Assembly (NCBI GenBank): GCA_964462535.1
Contig: CAYWXV010000059.1
Span: 1 to 16,204 of the forward strand
Direction: 5' to 3'
DNA length: 16,204 nt
Source of the DNA: CAYWXV01 sp964462535
GTDB lineage: Bacteria; Bacteroidota; Ignavibacteria; OLB7
Below are positions 7,096-13,934 of the stretch, in pieces. A model generated the notes under the pieces. The model worked only from the letters and a program-made list of their open reading frames with translations, did not search any database and was not told the DNA's origin. The position numbers and the translations under genes are program-made. Every line of letters starts with the position of its first letter. Positions within the stretch are counted from its first letter, which is position 1.

Positions 7096-8732
7096 ACACG
7101 ACATACTCACGCTTCATTGCCCTATACGCACTGGTCCTTCTACTCTCCGCAACGGTTGTTGCGGCTCAGGACGGAGGGATACCTCCGCTCGATATCGGCG
7201 AGGTGACCGTGATTGGCCGCCGGACACTTGTCCTCCCGAAGGCGCGTAAGGGAGAGGTCCTGGACACCACCCTGTATAGACTTCCAGCAGGGGATACTCT
7301 TCTATATGGACCACGGATGTCGAATTTCGAGGGATCGGCTGGGCGCCTCCCAGCGTACAGAGAGTTTGATCCCAGGGTCCATGCGATCGCGGAACTGAGT
7401 ATTGGAAGCTACATTTCTCCACGTGCGTTATTGAAAGGAGAGTATGCAGATCCTCAATTCGACCTCGGTGGCGAGCTGGATTACCGAGGAACGAGAGGTC
7501 ACGTCGATAGCGCTGAGGCAAGCAGTATCCGTCTACTTCTGCGAGGTGGCGTAATTCTAGGAGACACGATCTCCCCGCTTAGGAGATTCCGCGTTTCAGG
7601 CGATATCGAGCATCAAGGGGAAAGCTACTTCCTGTTCGGCAACACCAAGAGCCCATTCGATCGAGCCCGCTCGATTACAGGCATCACGATTGGCCTGGCA
7701 AGTCAGGAGGGACACCCCATTGACTATCGCGCCAGACTGGCGTTTGGGAGAACATCTGTCAGTGATCGTGGCTCAGATTCAATATTTGAAGTGTCGGCGA
7801 CCGAGCCCTCGTTTGATCTTGCAGTGGGGTTCGATCTGCAAAACGACATGAGAGGTAGATGTGCCTTCAACTTCTCAACCTCCTCCCTCCGCTATTCCGC
7901 GCCGACACAGTCTACCTCAAACGTGTCACTGTCGGCAGATCTGGATTGGAGTGTGTCGCCATACATGCTTGTTACTGCTGGAATTGCCTATGAAACCGGT
8001 AAGCATTCCGACAGCGGGTCCTCCACTCTCGTGCTGCCAAGGATCGGTGCTCGCTACGCTCTAGATCCATCGTTGACGATATTCGGTGCCTTCGCACCCG
8101 AACTCCGTCCGAATCTCTATCAGAAACTTCTCCTCTCAGCCCCCTATGTCGATCGTCACATAACGCTCCGGCCGGAGAGGATTCCGATTCGACTGGTCGG
8201 AGGACTTCGATTTGGGACAGAGCAGTTGACCGTCGAAGGACGCGGTTTCTACGAGCAAGGGGAGAACAGGGCGTTGGTGATCGCAGATACTGGCGCCGTC
8301 GGGAACCTGCGTTACGAGTATGCTGATGCGACAACGGCAGGTATCGAAGGAAGCGTTCAGATCCCACTCTCTGACGATCTCCGAATCGACGCCGAGGCCC
8401 GGATTGCGGCATCAAAGGTCGACTCGTTGAATCGAGGCGTGCCGATGTATCCAACTATCGACCTTCGAGGAGGCGCATACATGAGAGCATCTAACGATAT
8501 CGACGTTCATGCATCTCTTGCCTATCTCTCGGAAGAACGTGTCCGGTTGATCGACGAGTCCACGATCGGCACGCGCTTCCTGCTCGCACTTGGAGGGACG
8601 TACCACGTCATTCCCCGGTTGGATGTTTTTGCGGAGGCGACGAATGTCCTGGGAGTCGCATACGACACCTGGGAGCACTACTCGGCCCCCGGTTTCGAGG
8701 TCCGCGCAGGTGCCCGGTATCGTTTTCCTTAA
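7092..8732 (+). CDS. Outer-membrane beta-barrel protein, TonB-receptor-like without plug domain
   Basis: The 546-residue product starts at GTG 7092, sharing GTGA with the stop of the TPR gene; an AAAGGAC lies upstream. Residues 1-25 are a signal peptide (ending VVAA before Q26). A short mature N-terminus carries DIGEVTVIGRR (residues 34-44), reminiscent of the segment that precedes the plug in Bacteroidota TonB-dependent receptors. There is no room for a normal ~110-residue plug; alternating hydrophobic beta strands start by about residue 95 (HAIAELSIGSYISPRALLKG) and continue to the end. C-terminal features resemble TonB-dependent receptor barrels: YEYADATTAGIEGSVQ, LDVFAEATNVLG, and a final strand FEVRAGARYRF followed by P. 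Downstream ExbB/ExbD/TonB support energised outer-membrane function. It could instead be a plain porin-like or structural barrel. Substrate unknown. Confidence 0.82.
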   Translation: MNTTYSRFIALYALVLLLSATVVAAQDGGIPPLDIGEVTVIGRRTLVLPKARKGEVLDTTLYRLPAGDTLLYGPRMSNFEGSAGRLPAYREFDPRVHAIAELSIGSYISPRALLKGEYADPQFDLGGELDYRGTRGHVDSAEASSIRLLLRGGVILGDTISPLRRFRVSGDIEHQGESYFLFGNTKSPFDRARSITGITIGLASQEGHPIDYRARLAFGRTSVSDRGSDSIFEVSATEPSFDLAVGFDLQNDMRGRCAFNFSTSSLRYSAPTQSTSNVSLSADLDWSVSPYMLVTAGIAYETGKHSDSGSSTLVLPRIGARYALDPSLTIFGAFAPELRPNLYQKLLLSAPYVDRHITLRPERIPIRLVGGLRFGTEQLTVEGRGFYEQGENRALVIADTGAVGNLRYEYADATTAGIEGSVQIPLSDDLRIDAEARIAASKVDSLNRGVPMYPTIDLRGGAYMRASNDIDVHASLAYLSEERVRLIDESTIGTRFLLALGGTYHVIPRLDVFAEATNVLGVAYDTWEHYSAPGFEVRAGARYRFP

Positions 8733-8768
8733 CAACTATACAGTTCCAATTCCTCACTCCCCAGCACA

Positions 8769-9416
8769 ATGACATCATTGTTCGATCTCTATATCCAGGG
8801 CGGAGGTGTAATGCACCTCATTCTGATTTGCTCGCTGGTGGCCCTTTATATCGTCGTCGATCGATTCATGGCGATACGGAGAGCACGCACAATGCCACAG
8901 GATTTCGTGAATGAGCTTAGGAATTTCATACGAAAGGGCGATATCGCAAGTGCACAATTATTCGCTTCTCGATACGACGTCCCTGTTGGCAGGATCGTCA
9001 AGGCTGGACTAGCAAAACTTCATCGTGGACACGCGCGCGTGCAGCAGGCAATGGAAGAGCAAGGGGGTTCAGAGGCGTTGATGCTGGAACGCGGAATGGG
9101 ATTGCTGGCAACAATCGCCGGTGTTGCCCCCCTACTTGGATTTCTCGGGACTGTCATAGGGATTGCTCTCGCCTTCCGTGATATTTCCGTCGCAGGAGGT
9201 CAGGTATCTCCTGACAAACTCGCCGACGGAATTCAAATTGCTCTTTATACAACGGTATTTGGGCTGGTTGTCGGCATCCCCGTATTTGCATTCTACAACT
9301 ACCTAAACGGGCTTACACAGCAGGCTGTTGGGCGTTTGGAGATTATCGCCCGGGAAATATTCGACGTCGTCGAAGAAGAGCTTCCGGGTGGCGGAGCAAG
9401 AATGATGGAACAGTGA
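8769..9416 (+). CDS. exbB: MotA/TolQ/ExbB-family proton-channel protein
   Basis: The 215-residue product has the family layout: an N-terminal membrane helix (about residues 13-32), a cytoplasmic loop with the usual basic DRFMAIRRAR start, then two C-terminal helices at about 112-136 (LATIAGVAPLLGFLGTVIGI) and 158-178 (IALYTTVFGLVVGIPVFAFY). The motif GVAPLLGFLGTVIG is the signature of TolQ/ExbB. Length matches ExbB. It lies 36 nt after the barrel gene and before ExbD and TonB, which favours the ExbB assignment over TolQ; no pal or tolB is seen in the window. Works in the inner membrane, using proton-motive force with ExbD to power TonB. No clear Shine-Dalgarno is present. Confidence 0.93.
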   Translation: MTSLFDLYIQGGGVMHLILICSLVALYIVVDRFMAIRRARTMPQDFVNELRNFIRKGDIASAQLFASRYDVPVGRIVKAGLAKLHRGHARVQQAMEEQGGSEALMLERGMGLLATIAGVAPLLGFLGTVIGIALAFRDISVAGGQVSPDKLADGIQIALYTTVFGLVVGIPVFAFYNYLNGLTQQAVGRLEIIAREIFDVVEEELPGGGARMMEQ

Positions 9417-9423
9417 TAAGAGA

Positions 9424-9597
9424 ATGCGGAATCGGGATCGTGCGAGTATCGTTCCAAACAGACTGTCAAAGCCCTCTCGCATTATGTGGCTGTTCAAATC
9501 ACGCGGGGTCCGTGCGCTCGACGCGGAGCGCGACGTAGAGATCGCGTGTGTTTCAACAACCCCATCGTCGCGCAAGAGCTGCCGGAGCATCATCTAA
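9424..9597 (+). CDS. Possible 57-residue basic ORF between exbB and exbD
   Basis: An ATG at 9424, 7 nt after the exbB stop, opens a 57-codon frame ending at TAA 9595-9597. The product is arginine/serine-rich (MRNRDRASIVPNRL at the start; WLFKSRGVRALDAERDVEI in the middle), has no membrane helix and matches no family I recognise. It is listed because it fills most of an unusually long 230-nt gap in an otherwise tight motor operon. It may be a non-coding spacer or a gene remnant; a weak purine run (gataagaga) is the only initiation signal. Confidence 0.25.
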   Translation: MRNRDRASIVPNRLSKPSRIMWLFKSRGVRALDAERDVEIACVSTTPSSRKSCRSII

Positions 9598-9646
9598 CGA
9601 CGCGATTCGACCTGCCGACACGTAAACTCCGATCAAGACTTTCTTC

Positions 9647-10057
9647 ATGCGCTTCAGCAAGAAATCGGGTCCCTCCTATCTCTCGGCGTTCAACTTTTCG
9701 TCGCTGACGGATATTGTCATGCTGCTGCTGATTTTCTTTCTTCTGACCAGCTCCTTTGTTACGACGCGTGGATTGGACGTCGTTCTACCGAAGGCCGACA
9801 ACAGCACCGCGACACAGGACCAGCGGATTGTCATCAGCATCAACGAGGCAGGCAGAATCACGGTCAACGATCAGACGGCTACTCTCGAGACGATCCCTGG
9901 TCTCGTGAAGACAGCGCTTGCCTCTGACACCACGCGCCCGGTTGTTGTTCGGGCCGATCAGGTTGTGCAGCTCAAGGACATCGTCTCCGTCCTCGACGCT
10001 GTGCGTGGGGCCGGCGCCAGAAGGTTCTTCATTGCCACGGACGATGAGGGAGAGTAG
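9647..10057 (+). CDS. exbD: ExbD/TolR-family biopolymer transport protein
   Basis: The 136-residue product has a short basic cytoplasmic N-terminus (MRFSKKSG), one membrane helix at about residues 20-38 containing LTDIVMLLLIFFLL, and a periplasmic domain of alternating strands and helices (VVLPKADN, RIVISINEAGRITVN, RPVVVRADQVVQLKDIVSVLDAVRGAG, RRFFIATDDE). The aspartate at residue 22 is in the position of the essential proton-carrying Asp of ExbD/TolR. Together with the ExbB encoded 230 nt upstream it should form the inner-membrane motor. Start ATG 9647 gives the expected short N-terminus; no strong Shine-Dalgarno precedes it. Confidence 0.93.
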   Translation: MRFSKKSGPSYLSAFNFSSLTDIVMLLLIFFLLTSSFVTTRGLDVVLPKADNSTATQDQRIVISINEAGRITVNDQTATLETIPGLVKTALASDTTRPVVVRADQVVQLKDIVSVLDAVRGAGARRFFIATDDEGE

Positions 10058-10239
10058 AGTCTGGACGATCAAGCATGGAACGCATAGCGTTTAGACACGA
10101 GTTCCAGGTGGGGACTCTTTGAGATTGAGAGTCCGGAGGATCGGAACTCAATCGACGCACAACGAAATCGCGCTGGCTCGGACTCACGGTTCGGGAAGCG
10201 ACGTCCGCCGGCGGGAATTGCGACCCTTCAAACCCCAAG
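10058..10239 (+). other. exbD-tonB spacer with short inverted repeat
   Basis: This 182-nt gap has no supported gene. A 7-bp inverted repeat GGACTCT (10112-10118) / AGAGTCC (10128-10134) with a 9-nt loop is present; no T-tract follows, so it is not called a terminator. A 15-codon ORF starting ATG at 10075 ends at TGA 10120-10122, in the same frame as tonB, with two in-frame stops before the tonB ATG. Confidence 0.35.
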
Positions 10240-11052
10240 ATGCCAACTCCAGACACACGGCTTCCAGAGGATCGTTTCGAACGACGGGCACGTCTCCGAT
10301 CGCTCGGCGCAACACTGGTCGTTCATGGATGTCTGCTGCTTTTGATGGTGTTCTGGACCTGTTCTGTCCCGAGCGAGCCCCCGCTGGAGGAGTTGACGGA
10401 GATTACATGGGGGAGCGGCGGAAATCCGAACGTAGATGCGCCCGATGGTCCGGCGACGCGTGGGAATCCCGATGCCGCAATGGGAGGATCGACGACGGCC
10501 CCAGAGGGCCAGAACCCGGCCCGGGAACGTGACCCTCAGAAGGTCAGAACACCGCGGGCTGCATCGGCAACACCGGATCGTGTTCCAACTCCTGATACGA
10601 AGTCCTCGACGCCGTCCGCTCCAACAACGGCTCCGAGTCGAGAGAACAGTACCGCCCCATCGAATGGGAGCAACGCATCCGATGGACGTACAGCCGACGG
10701 AACATCGGGACCGATGGGTGATCGCCCGGACGGAACTGGTACCAAACCTGCCGGGGGATCTGGCGGCGCCAGCGTCGGCTCGGCTACCGGATTAGGAACA
10801 CGGGGATGGGCGGCAAGACCACGCCCCGCCTACCCAAGCGGAGCCAATGTCGAGGGGACGGTGGTTCTTCGATTCACGGTCATGCCAAACGGCGACATAG
10901 TGAATGTGTCGGCCGTTAAACGAGCCGACCCTGCACTTGTGAGTTCAGCAATTGCAGCACTCCGCCGCAGTCGCTTTCGCCCCCTTCCCGACGACGTGCC
11001 ACAGGTATCGGTGACCGGTACGATTCCGATGTATTTCAGATTGGATGATTGA
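10240..11052 (+). CDS. tonB: TonB-family energy-transducing protein
   Basis: The 270-residue product has a basic N-terminus (DRFERRARLR), one membrane helix at about residues 21-42 with a T25-x3-H29 spacing equivalent to the S-x3-H pair of TonB, a long disordered periplasmic linker, and a C-terminal TonB domain from about residue 192. The domain shows RPRPAYPSGANVEGTVVLRF, VMPNGDIVNVS, ALVSSAIAALRRSRFRPL and a final strand TGTIPMYFRL, matching the family pattern YP-x(n)-G-V-x-F-x-V-x-x-x-G and A-x-x-A-x-x-x-x-x-F-x-P. The linker is rich in P, T, S, G, N and D, not in the EP/KP repeats of enterobacterial TonB. It follows exbB and exbD and is expected to couple that motor to an outer-membrane barrel, most simply the one at 7092-8732. 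Confidence 0.9.
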   Translation: MPTPDTRLPEDRFERRARLRSLGATLVVHGCLLLLMVFWTCSVPSEPPLEELTEITWGSGGNPNVDAPDGPATRGNPDAAMGGSTTAPEGQNPARERDPQKVRTPRAASATPDRVPTPDTKSSTPSAPTTAPSRENSTAPSNGSNASDGRTADGTSGPMGDRPDGTGTKPAGGSGGASVGSATGLGTRGWAARPRPAYPSGANVEGTVVLRFTVMPNGDIVNVSAVKRADPALVSSAIAALRRSRFRPLPDDVPQVSVTGTIPMYFRLDD

Positions 11053-11096
11053 AGATCGAAAAGAAACCAGTCGAGATTGTGTAGATTGGACAGTCC

Positions 11097-11612
11097 ATGG
11101 CATCGAGTCGTTCACAGATCACAGGAGAGCAACGGAGGGTGACGGTCCGCAGCGATCGCCCCTTGCGTAATTCCGCGGAGTATCCCTTTCCGCGACGGAT
11201 ACGAGAATCATCGCCATCCCACCTGGTCGACGACATCCTCCCTTCCGGAGCCCTGCTCGAGTTCGTGTCCGTCGACGTCCTCAATGGGTACATCAATTAC
11301 GTACAGCTTCATCGTGTATTCACCGAGCGCGACCCCGATGAGGACGAGCGGCACATTTCGATGTCAAACCGCTTCTACACCCATTTTCACGAGTTCGGCA
11401 CGGTGATCCATGTGATCGCCACTTCTTCACGCTACCTCTGGTATTTCTGCTACGACATTGACGCTGCTGATTGCGCTATTGGCCGCGTCCATCGTGAACT
11501 CTGCACCCTCGATGAGATGATCGAATGGGTACGCCGGGAACGGATTTCCCGTCGATATCCCGTCGTCGAAATCGATACACGCAATCTCCGAGGCTTCCGT
11601 TCCTTCCAATAG
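11097..11612 (+). CDS. Uncharacterised 171-residue protein
   Basis: A 171-residue frame opens at ATG 11097, 44 nt after tonB, with an in-frame TAG close upstream, so the start cannot be much earlier. No family is recognised. The first ~45 residues are basic and probably disordered (RSDRPLRNSAEYPFPRR). The remainder looks like a folded soluble domain: LLEFVSVDVLNGYINYVQLH, RFYTHFHEFGTVIHVIATSS, YLWYFCYDIDAADCAIGR, then LDEMIEWVRRERISRRYPVV. No signal peptide or membrane helix is apparent, so a cytoplasmic location is likely. There is no clear Shine-Dalgarno. It may be the last gene of the tonB unit or independent. Aromatic-rich hydrophobic stretches and normal amino-acid composition argue for a real gene. 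Confidence 0.62.
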   Translation: MASSRSQITGEQRRVTVRSDRPLRNSAEYPFPRRIRESSPSHLVDDILPSGALLEFVSVDVLNGYINYVQLHRVFTERDPDEDERHISMSNRFYTHFHEFGTVIHVIATSSRYLWYFCYDIDAADCAIGRVHRELCTLDEMIEWVRRERISRRYPVVEIDTRNLRGFRSFQ

Positions 11613-11939
11613 CGTACTGAGATTGGATGTAGCGTAGTTGCCATCCCCTTCCCCCCCGCGCTCGCGCGTTCATAGCGGCAATTCGTTCAAGGACGGGAAG
11701 TTGAGAGGAAAGCGCGCCACCAGCCCGCGCATTCGTTAGCGTGCAGATCGACCAACGCACCACCAGTGTGCCCCAAAGACGTTGAGCGTCCCCACCACCA
11801 TTAGCCTTCCTGTGCGTGCACAACTCGTAACCCGGAACGGTGACTGGAGTACTCGTACCGCTCCGGTCGTCCTCGTATCTTCACTCCGGAAAATCCTACC
11901 TCCAGCACGTACCTCGTAACTCCTATCTCGTACCTCAAC
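11613..11939. other. Intergenic region upstream of mdh
   Basis: 327 nt with no supported gene. The first half is C-rich (a CCCCTTCCCCCCC run near 11645-11657). The second half carries the CTCGTA repeat cluster described separately. No Shine-Dalgarno is seen before the mdh ATG at 11940. Confidence 0.5.
11824..11934 (+). repeat. Degenerate CTCGTAHC repeat cluster before mdh
   Basis: Five copies of CTCGTA followed by A/C/T then C occur at 11824-11831 (CTCGTAAC), 11852-11859 (CTCGTACC), 11872-11879 (CTCGTATC), 11913-11920 (CTCGTAAC) and 11927-11934 (CTCGTACC), all on the plus strand within 111 nt. Related words (ACGTACC, CCTACCTCC) lie between them. The last copy ends 5 nt before the mdh start codon. 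Spacing is irregular (28, 20, 41, 14 nt), so this is not a CRISPR array; it looks like decayed simple-sequence repeat DNA or a regulatory site array. Confidence 0.6.
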
Positions 11940-12932
11940 ATGAGCAAGCACGTCAGAGTAGCGGTCACCGGCGCCGCGGGACAAATTGGATACGCACTAC
12001 TGTTTCGCCTGGCCTCGGGACAGGTATTTGGAGCGGACACGGAGGTCTCGCTCAATTTGATCGAACTCCCTCAGGCGATGGGTGCCTTGAAGGGGGTGGT
12101 AATGGAGCTCGATGATTGCGCCTTTCCGTTGGTGCGCGACATCGTCCAGACCTCCGACATCAACGTGGGCTTCAAGGATGTGAACTGGGCAATCCTGGTT
12201 GGCTCCGTTCCGCGCAAGGCGGGAATGGAACGAAGCGATCTTCTGACCATTAACGGTGGGATTTTTACCGGTCAGGGGAAGGCAATCAACGACAACGCGG
12301 CTTCCGATGTTCGCGTTCTCGTCGTCGGCAACCCGTGCAACACCAACGCACTGATCGCAATGAACAGTGCCCCCGACATCCCAAACGACCGATTCTTCGC
12401 CATGACGCGCCTGGATCAGAATCGGGCCATGTCACAGCTCGCGCAGAAGGCCGGACGGCCTGTAAGCGAGGTGTCCAACCTTGCAATCTGGGGTAATCAT
12501 TCTTCGACGCAGTACCCCGATTTCTACAATGCCCGCATCGGGGGAAATCCGGCAACGGACCTGATCAGCGATCTGGAGTGGCTCCAGGGCGATTTCATTT
12601 CGACGGTTCAGAAGCGCGGCGCGGCGATCATCGAAGCGCGCGGATTGAGTTCTGCTGCCTCCGCTGCCAACGCCGCAATCGACACTGTTATCTCCCTTAC
12701 CAGCCCCACCCCGGAGGGGAACTGGCATTCGGTTGCAGTGGCTTCCAAGGGGGAATATGGAACACCTGAGGGACTGATGATCGGCTTCCCTGTGCGCACA
12801 CTGGCAGACGGTTCCTGGCAGGTAGTGGAAGGTGTCCAGCACAACGAGTGGGGACAGGGCAAATTCATGGCCTCGGTTCACGAGCTGGAAGAAGAGAGGG
12901 ACGCAGTCTCAAGCATGCTGACGGGGAGTTGA
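11940..12932 (+). CDS. mdh: Malate dehydrogenase (NAD-dependent, type 2 family)
   Basis: The 330-residue product catalyses the reversible NAD-linked oxidation of malate to oxaloacetate in the TCA cycle, in the cytoplasm. Motifs in order: Rossmann glycine motif GAAGQIG (residues 11-17); E42 at the end of the second strand, the acidic residue expected for NAD preference; the mobile loop VGSVPRKAGMERSDLL with substrate-binding R92 and R98; GNPCNTN (130-136); TRLDQNRA with D159 and R162; and the active-site histidine H187 in IWGNHSSTQYPD. GNHSSTQ and the long N-terminal loop place it in the cytosolic-type/type 2 group, not the LDH-like group. Length is normal. It stands alone between the repeat-bearing spacer and a terminator-like hairpin. 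All catalytic residues are present, so it should be active. Confidence 0.97.
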   Translation: MSKHVRVAVTGAAGQIGYALLFRLASGQVFGADTEVSLNLIELPQAMGALKGVVMELDDCAFPLVRDIVQTSDINVGFKDVNWAILVGSVPRKAGMERSDLLTINGGIFTGQGKAINDNAASDVRVLVVGNPCNTNALIAMNSAPDIPNDRFFAMTRLDQNRAMSQLAQKAGRPVSEVSNLAIWGNHSSTQYPDFYNARIGGNPATDLISDLEWLQGDFISTVQKRGAAIIEARGLSSAASAANAAIDTVISLTSPTPEGNWHSVAVASKGEYGTPEGLMIGFPVRTLADGSWQVVEGVQHNEWGQGKFMASVHELEEERDAVSSMLTGS

Positions 12933-12997
12933 ACGGCAGGCTCGACGTCTGGGGCAAGGCAACGGTACCATCAACCCCGACTCCACAGGCCAAAAGA

Positions 12998-13031
12998 GAA
13001 TGGGCGATCGCACGAATGCGGTCGCCCATTC
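12998..13031. terminator. Long hairpin between convergent genes
   Basis: GAATGGGCGA (12998-13007) pairs perfectly with TCGCCCATTC (13022-13031). The stem extends through a T:G wobble and CGCA/TGCG to a CGAA tetraloop at 13013-13016, giving about 15 paired bases. It is followed by ACCTTTCT and preceded by AAAAGA, so there is only a weak T-tract in either direction. The position, 65 nt after the mdh stop and 125 nt from the end of the convergent minus-strand pair, fits a bidirectional terminator. Confidence 0.65.
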
Positions 13032-13156
13032 ACCTTTCTGTCCCTCCCGCAACAATAACGCAACGGGTCAGCGTTCTGGCTTTCCAAGTCTACTTCTTTC
13101 CGCGACCAAACATCTCTCTGCCGCCAGTCTTCAGACAGGAGTGCGTGATCCCTGCA

Positions 13157-13450
13157 TCAGGTCGTGTAAATAGTCCTGTGCCCTTCCTCGATGAACGGGA
13201 CGAACTTCCTATACCATTCCTGCCACACGGGATTGGACATCGCGGTCTTCATCTCCGTCTCAAGCGCGGCAAGGGAATCGAACGTTGATTCGAGAACAAC
13301 CGTGTAGTTCGGTCCCGTATAGTTCCAGAGCGCCCTCATGTTCGCCATGCTCCCATCGTCCTGCATGGCAATCATGCCTTCCTCCAACAGGGCACGCACG
13401 TCGCGTGCTGCGCCGAATCGTATTCGAAACGTGTCATGGACGACAACCAT
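13157..13450 (-). CDS. Small NIPSNAP-like / dimeric alpha-beta barrel protein
   Basis: The 97-residue product shows the beta-alpha-beta pattern of small ferredoxin-like dimeric barrels: MVVVHDTFRIRFG, a helix (ARDVRALLEEGMIAMQ), strands WNYTGPNYTVVLESTF, then the helix LAALETEMKTAMSNPVWQEW and YRKFVPFIEEGHRTIY. The ending (x-N-P-x-W-Q-x-W-Y-x-K-F-V-P, GxRxIY) resembles NIPSNAP-family bacterial proteins of unknown function. ATG 13450 is chosen because AGAAGGAG lies about 9 nt upstream. It begins 13 nt after the lipoprotein stop, so the two are very probably one operon. Cytoplasmic, no signal peptide. The family name is moderately sure; function unknown. Confidence 0.75.
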   Translation of the reverse strand: MVVVHDTFRIRFGAARDVRALLEEGMIAMQDDGSMANMRALWNYTGPNYTVVLESTFDSLAALETEMKTAMSNPVWQEWYRKFVPFIEEGHRTIYTT

Positions 13451-13463
13451 TGTGAAACTCCTT

Positions 13464-13934
13464 CTACATTTCTGTTGCGGTGAATTCCATTTCTGAGGGG
13501 TTCTGCCCCTCCTTGGTCCAAACGTACCTGCCGGTCAGCGTCCCCCCTTTCACGCTTCCTGTCCATTGCATCACACCCTCCTTGGCGCTGTGGGCGTCGG
13601 CCGTGAAGGATATCTCGTCACCATTCTGAGTCGCCGTGTAGGAGGGGTGATCGAAACCGTACATGTCACACCCGTACGAGCGGAAATGGCCATCTCGGAA
13701 CTCGAGAGTATCAGTCATCGTCTGGCCATTCTCCTCGTACGTTCCTGTAAAGCTCCTTCCGTCCAACAGCCCATTCAGTCCATTGTCCGTTTTTGCTACA
13801 GTAGTGTTGTGTACGGTCGTCATGGCCGTCGCGGTATCGCCTGCTCTTGCTTCGTCCTGCGACTTCGCGCATCCAATTGCGATCGCCACAATTGCGGGGA
13901 CGATCACTCCCAGCGTTGCAAGTTTTCTCTGCAT
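13464..13934 (-). CDS. Putative lipoprotein
   Basis: The start at ATG 13934 is supported by a strong AAGGAGG (13940-13946) 5 nt upstream; a longer frame to 13997 exists but would bury that site. The 156-residue product starts MQRKLATLGVIVPAIVAIAI and has a lipobox-like AIGC with C22 as the lipidated residue, so it should be membrane-anchored. After a Thr/Asn-rich linker (TATAMTTVHNTTVAKT), residues about 52-156 form a repeated beta pattern: GRSFTGTYEENG, DTLEFRDGHFRSYGCD, YTATQNGDEISFTAD, MQWTGSVKGGTLTGRYVW. This resembles small lipocalin-like or META/DUF-type beta-barrel domains but no specific family is assigned. It is followed closely by the NIPSNAP-like gene. Confidence 0.8.
   Translation of the reverse strand: MQRKLATLGVIVPAIVAIAIGCAKSQDEARAGDTATAMTTVHNTTVAKTDNGLNGLLDGRSFTGTYEENGQTMTDTLEFRDGHFRSYGCDMYGFDHPSYTATQNGDEISFTADAHSAKEGVMQWTGSVKGGTLTGRYVWTKEGQNPSEMEFTATEM

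Noticed and set aside
11824..11934. CRISPR-like array
   Set aside because: Repeats are only 8 nt and degenerate, with spacing from 14 to 41 nt; no cas genes.
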